A stretch of DNA of 10,158 bases. It comes from Dehalococcoidales bacterium (lineage in GTDB: Bacteria > Chloroflexota > Dehalococcoidia > Dehalococcoidales > UBA5760). Both the position numbers and the translations under genes were made by a program. Below, piece by piece: positions 1-5,547 of the stretch. The notes under the pieces are model-generated. The model was not told where the DNA came from and ran no database searches. It saw only the letters and a program-made list of their open reading frames with translations. The first letter of the stretch is position 1. The number at the start of each line of letters is the position of its first letter. Where the stretch lies: positions 1 to 10,158 of the forward strand of contig JAQUOC010000047.1 in NCBI GenBank assembly GCA_028717305.1, in the 5' to 3' direction.

Positions 1-406
1 CTATTTTACCTGTCAGGATAGGGTGGTTATTGGTGACATTAGCATCTTCATACCTGGTACCATGCTCGAGCTCTATCTCCAGGCCAAGTCTGAAATCCTC
101 GACAGGAATATCCATGCCTTTCACATTGATCGCCTTTAGAATCGTGGCGGCATCTTCATCAGTAACCGAAATGGTACTCTGAGTCGACCAGTCGGCTAAG
201 CCAAGCTCTTCGCATACCCGCCGAACTTCGTCTTTTTTTACATACTCGATATTTCCGGAAAATGCCTCTGCTTTGCGAGCCGGTGGTCTGGCGGCTGGTT
301 TATCTACCGGGGCTTCAGGTGCTGCATTTGAGTGTAAACGCATGCCGCACCCGTCACAGAACCGGCTATCGTCTAGTAGTTTCTTTCCGCAATTGGTACA
401 AAACAT
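1..406 (-). CDS. Zinc-ribbon protein with DUF5661-like domain (C-terminus beyond window)
   Basis: The gene reads leftward from an ATG at 406-404 and is still open at the window edge, giving about 135 residues. A GGAGGA ribosome site lies at 411-416, 4 bases from the start. The N-terminus is a zinc ribbon with C3/C6 (CTNCG) and C17/C20 (CDGCG). A low-complexity Ala/Pro/Lys linker follows at roughly residues 28-48, then a globular part. Its visible end (GLEIELEHGTRYEDANV, then TNNHPILTGKI) matches my memory of the small conserved DUF5661 family, in which an 'ELEHG' motif precedes 'TGKIALAHL'. The function of that family is unknown to me. The zinc ribbon suggests binding of protein or nucleic acid, but this is inference. 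It is transcribed divergently from sodB. The coding call is firm; the domain name is recalled and unchecked. Confidence 0.82.
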   Translation of the reverse strand, partial: MFCTNCGKKLLDDSRFCDGCGMRLHSNAAPEAPVDKPAARPPARKAEAFSGNIEYVKKDEVRRVCEELGLADWSTQSTISVTDEDAATILKAINVKGMDIPVEDFRLGLEIELEHGTRYEDANVTNNHPILTGKI

Positions 407-473
407 TAAATCCTCCTTAATCCGTGAATGAAGACCAATTTAGGTAGTCTTTCGCTCATCGACTACATCTGCC

Positions 474-498
474 ATTAGCCACTATTATTATGGCTAAT
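474..498. repeat. 8-bp perfect inverted repeat in the divergent region
   Basis: ATTAGCCA (474-481) and TGGCTAAT (491-498) are exact reverse complements separated by 9 bases. The element covers the -10 of the candidate leftward promoter. It could be an operator or a weak hairpin; the A+T-rich spacer and absence of a T run argue against a terminator. Confidence 0.55.
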
Positions 499-515
499 TA
501 TCGGTAGTTTTACAA
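487..515 (-). promoter_or_regulatory. Candidate promoter for the zinc-ribbon gene
   Basis: Read on the minus strand there is TTGTAA (515-510), a 17-base spacer and CATAAT (492-487), which is 5 of 6 matches to the -10 consensus. It faces the zinc-ribbon gene whose start is at 406, giving a leader of about 75 bases. The -10 lies between and partly inside the arms of the inverted repeat at 474-498, a position where a bound protein would block it. Confidence 0.45.
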
Positions 516-531
516 GTTCGGCAGTACCGGC

Positions 532-565
532 ATAGTCAATGAAAAAAACGAGTTCAATTGACTAT
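532..565. repeat. 9-bp perfect inverted repeat over the sodB -35
   Basis: ATAGTCAAT (532-540) and ATTGACTAT (557-565) are exact reverse complements with a 16-base gap. The right arm contains the TTGACT -35 hexamer of the sodB promoter, so a dimeric regulator bound here would compete with RNA polymerase. Because the left arm is the mirror image, it also presents a TTGACT on the minus strand. No regulator is encoded next to it. Confidence 0.6.
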
Positions 566-586
566 ATTTCCGGTCTAATATAATAT
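558..586 (+). promoter_or_regulatory. sodB promoter
   Basis: TTGACT (558-563) and TAATAT (581-586) are 17 bases apart, a near-consensus sigma70-type promoter. An overlapping TATAAT at 579-584 has a 15-base spacer and is the alternative -10. Transcription would begin near 592-594, inside the perfect 10-bp palindrome GGACTAGTCC (588-597). This gives a leader of about 37 bases before the sodB ATG. Confidence 0.7.
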
Positions 587-587
587 T

Positions 588-597
588 GGACTAGTCC
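588..597. repeat. 10-bp palindrome at the sodB transcription start
   Basis: GGACTAGTCC is a perfect palindrome directly after the -10 of the sodB promoter, over the expected +1. This is a typical place for a repressor site, but a 10-bp palindrome can occur by chance in a window this size. Confidence 0.4.
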
Positions 598-629
598 TAC
601 CGAGATTACCTGAGTAAAGGAGGAAAATC

Positions 630-1211
630 ATGGGACACCAGCTACCAGAGTTGCCTTATGAAAAAGATGCCCTTTTACCCCATATTTCTGCGGAGACCAT
701 TGAATACCATTACGGTAAACACCATAAAGCGTACGTCGATAACATAAACAGGCTTATCACCGGCACGGAACTGGAGAAGATGTCCTTAGAGGAGATTATC
801 CGGAAATCTTCTGGCGGCATCTTCAACAATGCCGCGCAGGTATGGAACCATACTTTCTACTGGAACTGCCTCTCCCCTGAGGGCGGAGGTCAGCCTACCG
901 GAGAGCTGGCAAATGCAATCAACAAACAATTCGGTACATTCAACGAATTCAAAGAAGCTTTCACCAGCGCTGCGGCAACGCTCTTTGGCTCCGGATGGGC
1001 CTGGCTGGTACAGGACGCTGGTGGCAGTCTCTCAATCGAAACTACAAGTAATGCCGGGAACCCTCTCCAAGACGGTAAAAAAACTCTACTCACCTGTGAC
1101 GTATGGGAGCACGCTTACTATATCGATTATCGTAACGCGAGAGCCAAGTATATCGATGCGTTCTGGAACCTGGTAAACTGGGCATTTGTAGCGCGGAACC
1201 TGTCAAAATAA
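630..1211 (+). CDS. sodB: Superoxide dismutase, iron type
   Basis: The 193-residue cytoplasmic enzyme dismutates superoxide to O2 and H2O2. Metal ligands of the Fe/Mn-SOD family are all visible: H27 (in EYHYGKHH), H74 (in WNHTFYW), and D157 and H161 (in DVWEHAYY). Y35 matches the conserved second-shell tyrosine. The stretch AAQVWNHTFYW with Q70, and the IDYRN after the last ligand, are typical of iron-type rather than manganese-type enzymes, although cambialistic metal use cannot be excluded. There is no signal peptide. Length is normal for the family. The ATG follows a strong AAAGGAGG site (617-624) at good spacing. Its own promoter lies just upstream, and it converges on rubrerythrin, whose stop is 45 bases away. 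Together they suggest an oxygen-defence locus; the rubrerythrin could remove the peroxide that SOD makes. Confidence 0.96.
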   Translation: MGHQLPELPYEKDALLPHISAETIEYHYGKHHKAYVDNINRLITGTELEKMSLEEIIRKSSGGIFNNAAQVWNHTFYWNCLSPEGGGQPTGELANAINKQFGTFNEFKEAFTSAAATLFGSGWAWLVQDAGGSLSIETTSNAGNPLQDGKKTLLTCDVWEHAYYIDYRNARAKYIDAFWNLVNWAFVARNLSK

Positions 1212-1256
1212 CGCTAGTAATATTTGATGCTTACAGATATGCCTGCCGGCGTAATC

Positions 1257-1760
1257 TCATTCTATCATCTTGAACATTTTTCTCGGCGCGCCACAAATCG
1301 GGCACTTCTCGGGAGCTTCTCCTTCCACAGTATAACCACAATACTGGCAAACGTAGAAGGGCTCCAGTTTCATAGTTTCGCCCTTGTCCAGCCGGTTAAG
1401 AGCATCCTGATATAAGTCGTGATGTATTTGCTCCACCTTGTTGGCCAAATCAAAACTATCCGCCGCTTTCTTTTCGCCGTCCGCATTTGCCTGTTTGATA
1501 AAGGTGGGATACATTTCGGTGAATTCGTGGTTTTCGCCATCAATGGCAGCCCGCAGGTTCTCCCGAGTTGATTTTATCCCCTGCATTACCTTCAGATGAT
1601 TTCGAGCGTGTGCTGTCTCCGCATCGGCGGCAGCACGGAATAAGCGTGCTATGCGTTTCTGCCCCTCTGCTTCCGCCTTCTCCGCAAAGAAGAGATATTT
1701 ACGGTTTGCCTGGCTCTCACCGGCAAATGCGCTCCCCAGATTTTCCATCGTTTTGTTCAA
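1257..1760 (-). CDS. rbr: Rubrerythrin
   Basis: This is a 167-residue non-haem di-iron peroxidase that reduces H2O2 in anaerobes, taking electrons from rubredoxin or similar carriers. Residues 1-125 form the ferritin-like four-helix domain with the expected carboxylate and histidine ligands: E15, E48/H51 (ExxH), E76/E79 and E110/H113 (ExxH). Residues 133-167 form a rubredoxin-like domain with C138/C141 (CQYCG) and C153/C156 (CPICG). The start is TTG at 1760-1758, because GGAGG lies 6 bases upstream of it on the minus strand (1767-1771). The ATG at codon 5 would be 18 bases from that site. No signal peptide is present. It is read in the same direction as the pyruvate kinase homologue but appears to have its own promoter. 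Confidence 0.95.
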   Translation of the reverse strand: MNKTMENLGSAFAGESQANRKYLFFAEKAEAEGQKRIARLFRAAADAETAHARNHLKVMQGIKSTRENLRAAIDGENHEFTEMYPTFIKQANADGEKKAADSFDLANKVEQIHHDLYQDALNRLDKGETMKLEPFYVCQYCGYTVEGEAPEKCPICGAPRKMFKMIE

Positions 1761-1791
1761 GGTTGTCCTCCCGCTGGAATATTTGTCCTTT

Positions 1792-1820
1792 GTTATAGCT
1801 TGACTTCAGCTAATAAACAA
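1792..1820 (-). promoter_or_regulatory. Rubrerythrin promoter
   Basis: On the minus strand TTGTTT (1820-1815), a 17-base spacer and TATAAC (1797-1792) form a good sigma70-type promoter, about 32 bases ahead of the TTG start. The spacer contains a small inverted repeat, TAGCT (1796-1800) and AGCTA (1808-1812). This promoter suggests that rubrerythrin can be expressed independently of the upstream kinase gene. Confidence 0.55.
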
Positions 1821-1861
1821 ATAAACTATAGATAATAACCAAGCATCCCGTAACACCGGGC

Positions 1862-3019
1862 TCAGATACGGTGCACCTTAAGCAGATTGGTACTGCCCGG
1901 GATAGTTAGCGGTAGTCCAGCTGTGATCACGATCAGATCGTGTTTTCGAGCTGATTTTGTCTCCAGGACCGCTTCCCCCGCCGTATCAAAAACCTCTTCC
2001 AGATTTTGTGGATCGGGCTTCCTGATTGGAAAAACTCCCCGACATAGCGAAAGGCGTCTCATGATATGTTCGGAAGGTGTTACGGCCAGAATAGGCTGGG
2101 CAGGTCTATACTTCGATACCCGTAAAGCTGTGGTTCCACCGGCAGTAAAGGCTACAATAGCCCTGGCTCCCACTTGATAGGCAACCTGGCATGCCGCTCT
2201 AGCTGTGGCATCATTTACCTCAGGGGGAATATCCTGCCACTTCTCATCCAGTATATGAGCGGGGATCAACGATGATTCTACTTCCAAAGCTATTTTTGCC
2301 ATCATCTCTACAGCTTCGACAGGATGATTACCAACAGATGTTTCTTCCGAAAGCATCAGCGCGTCGGTGCCGTCGAGGACAGCATTGGCTACATCAGCTG
2401 CTTCCGCTCTGGTCGGAGTAGCCGATCGGACCATCGACTCCAGCATCTCAGTAGCGGTTATCACCGGTTTACCCAGGCGATTGGCTGCCTTGATGAGGCG
2501 CTTGCTGGCCAGTGGCACTTTCTCAATACTGATCTCAAGTGCCAGGTCTCCCCGGGCTACCATGATTCCGTCACAGACTCCGATTATCATGTCGCTTTCC
2601 TGTAAAGCTTTTGCCCGTTCTATCTTAGCGATGAGGGATATGTCGGCATTCATTTCTTTAAGCAGACTGCTAACCTCGCGCACTTCTCCCGCTGAGGAAA
2701 TATAGGAAAGGGCGATGAAATCGGCATTCTGAGAGAGGGCAAACTCAAGGTGCTTACCAAAGGCGCTCTGAACATTGCCGGCATGGCGTTTCGACCCGGG
2801 GAGATCGAGGAGGATACCAATACCGGGTTTGACTTTCTGACTGGCCAGGCGCACTTCCGAAATAAGCCGGCGATGTCCATCGAGTGTGCCGTGCGCTAGA
2901 TTGAGCCGGGCAATGTCCATACCGGCTTTCAACATCTTCGCAATGATTTCAGAGGAGCTACTGGCAGGACCCAGTGTGCAGACTATCTTGGTATGACGTG
3001 GTGCTCTCGTTTTGTTCAT
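1862..3019 (-). CDS. pyk: Pyruvate kinase homologue lacking the B (lid) domain
   Basis: The 385-residue protein is about 90-100 residues shorter than usual pyruvate kinases (about 470), which make pyruvate and ATP from phosphoenolpyruvate and ADP. The A-domain barrel is recognisable: TKIVCTLGPAS (10-20), RLNLAHG (38-44), LLDLPGSK (70-77), IAKIER (130-135, with K132 and E134), DGIMVARGDL (150-159, with D158) and TATEMLESM (188-196). The C domain follows (about 265-385), including GTTALRVSKYRP. Between D72LPGSK and the barrel strand DFIALS (100-105) only about 20 residues remain where the lid normally sits, so the B domain is missing in frame. Several usual active-site residues differ: A42 replaces the serine of the NFSHG motif, H79 sits where the Arg of GPKYRTG is expected, and E191 replaces Gln in TQMLES. 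The reading frame is intact. It may be a degenerate or repurposed enzyme; pyruvate kinase activity is not assured. Confidence 0.88.
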   Translation of the reverse strand: MNKTRAPRHTKIVCTLGPASSSSEIIAKMLKAGMDIARLNLAHGTLDGHRRLISEVRLASQKVKPGIGILLDLPGSKRHAGNVQSAFGKHLEFALSQNADFIALSYISSAGEVREVSSLLKEMNADISLIAKIERAKALQESDMIIGVCDGIMVARGDLALEISIEKVPLASKRLIKAANRLGKPVITATEMLESMVRSATPTRAEAADVANAVLDGTDALMLSEETSVGNHPVEAVEMMAKIALEVESSLIPAHILDEKWQDIPPEVNDATARAACQVAYQVGARAIVAFTAGGTTALRVSKYRPAQPILAVTPSEHIMRRLSLCRGVFPIRKPDPQNLEEVFDTAGEAVLETKSARKHDLIVITAGLPLTIPGSTNLLKVHRI

Positions 3020-3029
3020 TATCAGCTCT

Positions 3030-3038
3030 ATTATAGCA
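3030..3038 (-). promoter_or_regulatory. Extended -10 promoter of the pyruvate kinase homologue
   Basis: The minus strand reads TGCTATAAT (3038-3030), a perfect -10 hexamer with a TGn extension. The best -35 is only TTCATT (3057-3052, 16-base spacer). The hexamer ends 10 bases before the ATG at 3019, so the transcript should have a leader of only a few bases. No Shine-Dalgarno sequence is visible in those bases, consistent with leaderless translation. The 8-bp palindrome TCGATCGA (3045-3052) lies just upstream. Confidence 0.6.
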
Positions 3039-3153
3039 TTTTAATCGATCGAATGAACTCCTAGTGTCAGCATTAGGCATAAGCGATTGGCATCATATTT
3101 CACGGAAACAATTTCTCTATCTAGTACTTTCACAATGATACCCATCGGACTTT

Positions 3154-3185
3154 TTAGTTAGTTGACAATAAGACTTACTAACTAA
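3154..3185. repeat. 9-bp perfect inverted repeat, likely operator of the hydrogenase operon
   Basis: TTAGTTAGT (3154-3162) and ACTAACTAA (3177-3185) are exact reverse complements separated by 14 bases. The left arm ends at the first base of the -35 box and the right arm ends directly at the -10 box, so the dyad spans the promoter spacer. Its size resembles sites bound by winged-helix dimers such as MarR-type repressors, but that assignment is inference and no such regulator is encoded in the window. Confidence 0.6.
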
Positions 3186-3191
3186 TATACT
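3162..3191 (+). promoter_or_regulatory. Promoter of the flavoprotein-hydrogenase operon
   Basis: A perfect -35 TTGACA (3162-3167), an 18-base spacer and TATACT (3186-3191, 5 of 6 consensus) lie upstream of the four-gene operon. Transcription would begin near 3198, giving a leader of about 80 bases that contains the hairpin-forming repeat at 3218-3236. This is the strongest promoter-like sequence in the window. Confidence 0.7.
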
Positions 3192-3217
3192 TATTTTTTA
3201 ATTAATGTCCAAATTCC

Positions 3218-3236
3218 GACTTATCTGAAATAAGTC
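3218..3236. repeat. 7-bp inverted repeat in the operon leader
   Basis: GACTTAT (3218-3224) and ATAAGTC (3230-3236) are exact complements with a 5-base loop (CTGAA). In RNA this would be a small hairpin between the transcription start and the ribosome site of the first gene. It could instead be a second operator: GACTTA also occurs at 3172-3177 inside the promoter spacer. There is no T run after it, so it is not an intrinsic terminator. Confidence 0.5.
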
Positions 3237-3278
3237 AATTAGAAGTATTTTTCAAAAGAGGGAGGGAGAGATAGAAAA

Positions 3279-5069
3279 ATGTGGAAGACGCAGAGTAGCG
3301 GGGGCAGTCGTGTTGAACCGGCAATGAAGCAGTTTTTGCCACCCTGCCAGCTCAAATGCCCCATCAATGAAGACATCCAGCGCACCAATGTACTGATATC
3401 ACTACTACCTGAAGACCCTGACGCCGCCAGAGAGCCGATTATACAGATCGGTAATTATCTCTATGAAAAGAACCCCTTTTTCAATATCTGCGGTTATATC
3501 TGTGGCCTTTGTGAACTCGAATGTAACTATAAAACCAGGGGGGGTGCCATCAGGAGGCGGTTGCTCAAGCGATTCCTGTCTGACACCTATACCGACTACC
3601 TCAAGGATAAAGAGGACTTCGATACTATTAAGGACAAGGAAAATGTGGCTGTCGTCGGCGGCGGCCCCGGTGGTCTCATGTGTGCCTATATTCTCAGCAA
3701 AAAGGGCTACCGGGTAACTGTTTTCGAAGCTGCGGAAAGACTAGGTGGTGCCCTCTGGCTGATACCGCAGTACCGTCTGCCGGAAGCTGTCCTGCAAACA
3801 ACCCTGGACAATCTGGTAAGAGTAGCCCATATCGATGTCAAGCTTAATGCTAAAGTTGGAGAAGGGAAGCTGACCTTCGAAAGACTGCGTAACGAGGGCT
3901 ACCGGGCCATATTTCTGGCTAAAGGAACGCCCTATGCCAGGGTACTGACTTTTAACGGCAAACCGGTAGAGGGACAGGACCTGTCCGGTGTTATCTATGG
4001 GCTCAATTTTCTCTACGAGGTGAGCCATGGCAATCTACCCCCGGATTACTTCAAGGGTAAGAAGGTAATAGTTATCGGCGGCGGCAACGTCGCCTTCGAT
4101 GTGGCCCGTATTGCCAAGCGTCTCGGTGGTGACATTACCATCGCCTGTCTGGAGTGTGAGAATAAGGAGTGTAAAGACGGCATCCCCGCCGATGAAGAGG
4201 AGATCGAGGGCTCGTGGGAGGAAGGCATCAAGATAGTGTATTCCCGCGGCGTCCAGAAAATCGTCGGCGAACAGGGTAGATTCAAAGCGATCACTTCGCC
4301 GCGGTGCACCAGTGTTTTCGATGAGAATGGCTTCAATCCCCAGTTTGACTGCAGTGACACTGTGGATCTTGAAGGCGATGTTCTGATAGTAACCGTAGGC
4401 CAGGGACCGGACGTAGCCTTCTTGAGAAAAGAAGACCTTCTCGACGAGAGAGGTAAACTGGCTGTTGATCAGTTCACACTGCAGAGCTTAAGACGTGGCT
4501 ACGTTTTCATCGGTGGTGACGTGCGGCGTGTCGGCTTTATGGTGGAAGCGATGCAGGAAGGCGTGATAGCAGCAGATTCAATCGAGAGATTCCTGAGGGG
4601 ATTGGATATGCACGAAGGGCGCAAGCGGGATTATGAGACCTTCGGTCTTCCGCTACGAAAATCATACAAGCCGGAACCAGAGACCTTCTGGATGCCCCCG
4701 GAGAAGCGGCTGCACTTTCAAATTTTTGAGAAGGGATTTACTCTCAAAGAGGCCCGTGAGGAGGCGAAAAGGTGTCTTACCTGTGGCCCCTGTCTTTCCT
4801 GCAAGGCCTGCGTTTCCATTGGCTTTGAGAAATCGTTATACGCCGTTGAGGTTGATGAAGAGAAGTGCAGCGGCTGCCGCATATGCGTTTATGCCTGTAA
4901 CTATGAAGCGGCACAATTAAAAGAAGTAGAGGAAAGGCTGGTATCTACCACCGATATGTTCCGCTGCAAGTCCTGTGGTATGTGCGTAGTAGCCTGTCCT
5001 TCCCATGCCAGAAAGCTGGTTGAAGATGATACTGAAAAAAGGATAGAGACGGCTCTGGCCACTCTGTAA
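3279..5069 (+). CDS. GltD/NfnB-like FAD-NAD(P) oxidoreductase with N- and C-terminal Fe-S motifs
   Basis: This 596-residue cytoplasmic flavoprotein should pass electrons between NAD(P)(H), FAD and Fe-S clusters. The N-terminus has the GltD-type cysteine set C23/C27 (CQLKCP) and C71/C75/C78/C82. Next come an FAD-binding Rossmann motif at G127-G132 (VVGGGPGG), a nucleotide-binding Rossmann motif at G267-A272 (VIGGGNVA), and a second FAD contact in YVFIGGDV near residue 411. The C-terminal region has five closely spaced cysteines C499/C502/C505/C508/C511. Two ferredoxin-type motifs follow, C530xxC533xxC536xxxC540 and C563xxC566xxC569xxxC573P. The architecture resembles glutamate synthase small subunit and the NfnB/SudA group more than HdrA. 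The ATG follows GGAGGG (3261-3266); an internal ATG at residue 16 has no better site. It leads the hydrogenase operon, 23 bases before mvhD, and probably replaces HdrA as the hydrogenase's flavin partner. Exact substrates are unknown. Confidence 0.93.
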   Translation: MWKTQSSGGSRVEPAMKQFLPPCQLKCPINEDIQRTNVLISLLPEDPDAAREPIIQIGNYLYEKNPFFNICGYICGLCELECNYKTRGGAIRRRLLKRFLSDTYTDYLKDKEDFDTIKDKENVAVVGGGPGGLMCAYILSKKGYRVTVFEAAERLGGALWLIPQYRLPEAVLQTTLDNLVRVAHIDVKLNAKVGEGKLTFERLRNEGYRAIFLAKGTPYARVLTFNGKPVEGQDLSGVIYGLNFLYEVSHGNLPPDYFKGKKVIVIGGGNVAFDVARIAKRLGGDITIACLECENKECKDGIPADEEEIEGSWEEGIKIVYSRGVQKIVGEQGRFKAITSPRCTSVFDENGFNPQFDCSDTVDLEGDVLIVTVGQGPDVAFLRKEDLLDERGKLAVDQFTLQSLRRGYVFIGGDVRRVGFMVEAMQEGVIAADSIERFLRGLDMHEGRKRDYETFGLPLRKSYKPEPETFWMPPEKRLHFQIFEKGFTLKEAREEAKRCLTCGPCLSCKACVSIGFEKSLYAVEVDEEKCSGCRICVYACNYEAAQLKEVEERLVSTTDMFRCKSCGMCVVACPSHARKLVEDDTEKRIETALATL

Positions 5070-5092
5070 AGAATTTGGGAAAGGAAGTTGAC

Positions 5093-5524
5093 ATGAAAGA
5101 AAAAGAACCCAAAATTGTCTGCTTTTCGTGCCGCTTTAGCTGGGGTTACCTGGGAAGCGAAGAGGATATTGCCGCTCGCTTAGAAAACTGGATACCCATT
5201 ATCTGCACGGGCAAAATTGATCCGGTACACATTCTGACTGCTTTCCGTCAGGGAGCAGACGGCGTATTAATACTGGGTTGTCCCGAAGGAGATTGCCACT
5301 ACCAGGACGGCAACATTGAAGCTCGGAAAAGAATAACACTGCTGTATAATGTGCTGAAGTCTTATGGTATAGAGCGAGAGAGACTGAAGCTGCACCTGGG
5401 GGCTGATCCTGTGGGTAAGACCATGCCGCAGCTGGTTAAGGAGATGGCCGATACCGTTCGTAAGCTTGGTCCTCGCTCCGGAGATAATCCAATACAGAAA
5501 AAATCGGCAGCCCGGACGAAATGA
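5093..5524 (+). CDS. mvhD: MvhD-like hydrogenase iron-sulfur subunit (FlpD family)
   Basis: The 143-residue protein belongs to the MvhD/FlpD family, a small Fe-S protein that carries electrons between the [NiFe]-hydrogenase and a flavoprotein partner (HdrA in methanogens). Family motifs seen are ICTGKIDP (C38), GCPEGDCHYQDGN (C63 and C68) and an N-terminal cysteine pair C10/C13. The usual pattern there is FLCNWCSY; here it reads CFSCRFSWGY, so the second family cysteine is S16 and an extra cysteine stands three residues earlier. The start is the ATG at 5093 with AAGGAAG 6 bases upstream; an in-frame TTG at 5075 has no ribosome site. Its stop TGA overlaps an ATG at 5521, but the next gene more likely begins at 5548. 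The Lys/Arg-rich tail (about 121-143) is unremarkable. Confidence 0.92.
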   Translation: MKEKEPKIVCFSCRFSWGYLGSEEDIAARLENWIPIICTGKIDPVHILTAFRQGADGVLILGCPEGDCHYQDGNIEARKRITLLYNVLKSYGIERERLKLHLGADPVGKTMPQLVKEMADTVRKLGPRSGDNPIQKKSAARTK

Positions 5525-5547
5525 CGGCAGCAAAGAAGGGGAGAAAA

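Noticed and set aside
829..1176. Open frame of 115 codons inside sodB
   Set aside because: It has no ribosome site and no recognisable motif, and sodB in the other frame has all its metal ligands.
1212..1256. Possible shared terminator between convergent sodB and rubrerythrin
   Set aside because: The 45 bases hold only the short palindrome GCCGGC and no stable stem with a T run on either strand.
1847..1860. CCCG-TAACAC-CGGG hairpin after the pyruvate kinase stop codon
   Set aside because: The stem is only 4 bp and no T run follows it on the minus strand, so it does not qualify as an intrinsic terminator.
5521..5547. Start of mvhG at the ATG overlapping the mvhD stop (ATGA)
   Set aside because: Overlapping starts are common in operons, but AAGGGGAG sits just before the ATG at 5548 and the conserved family sequence begins right there.
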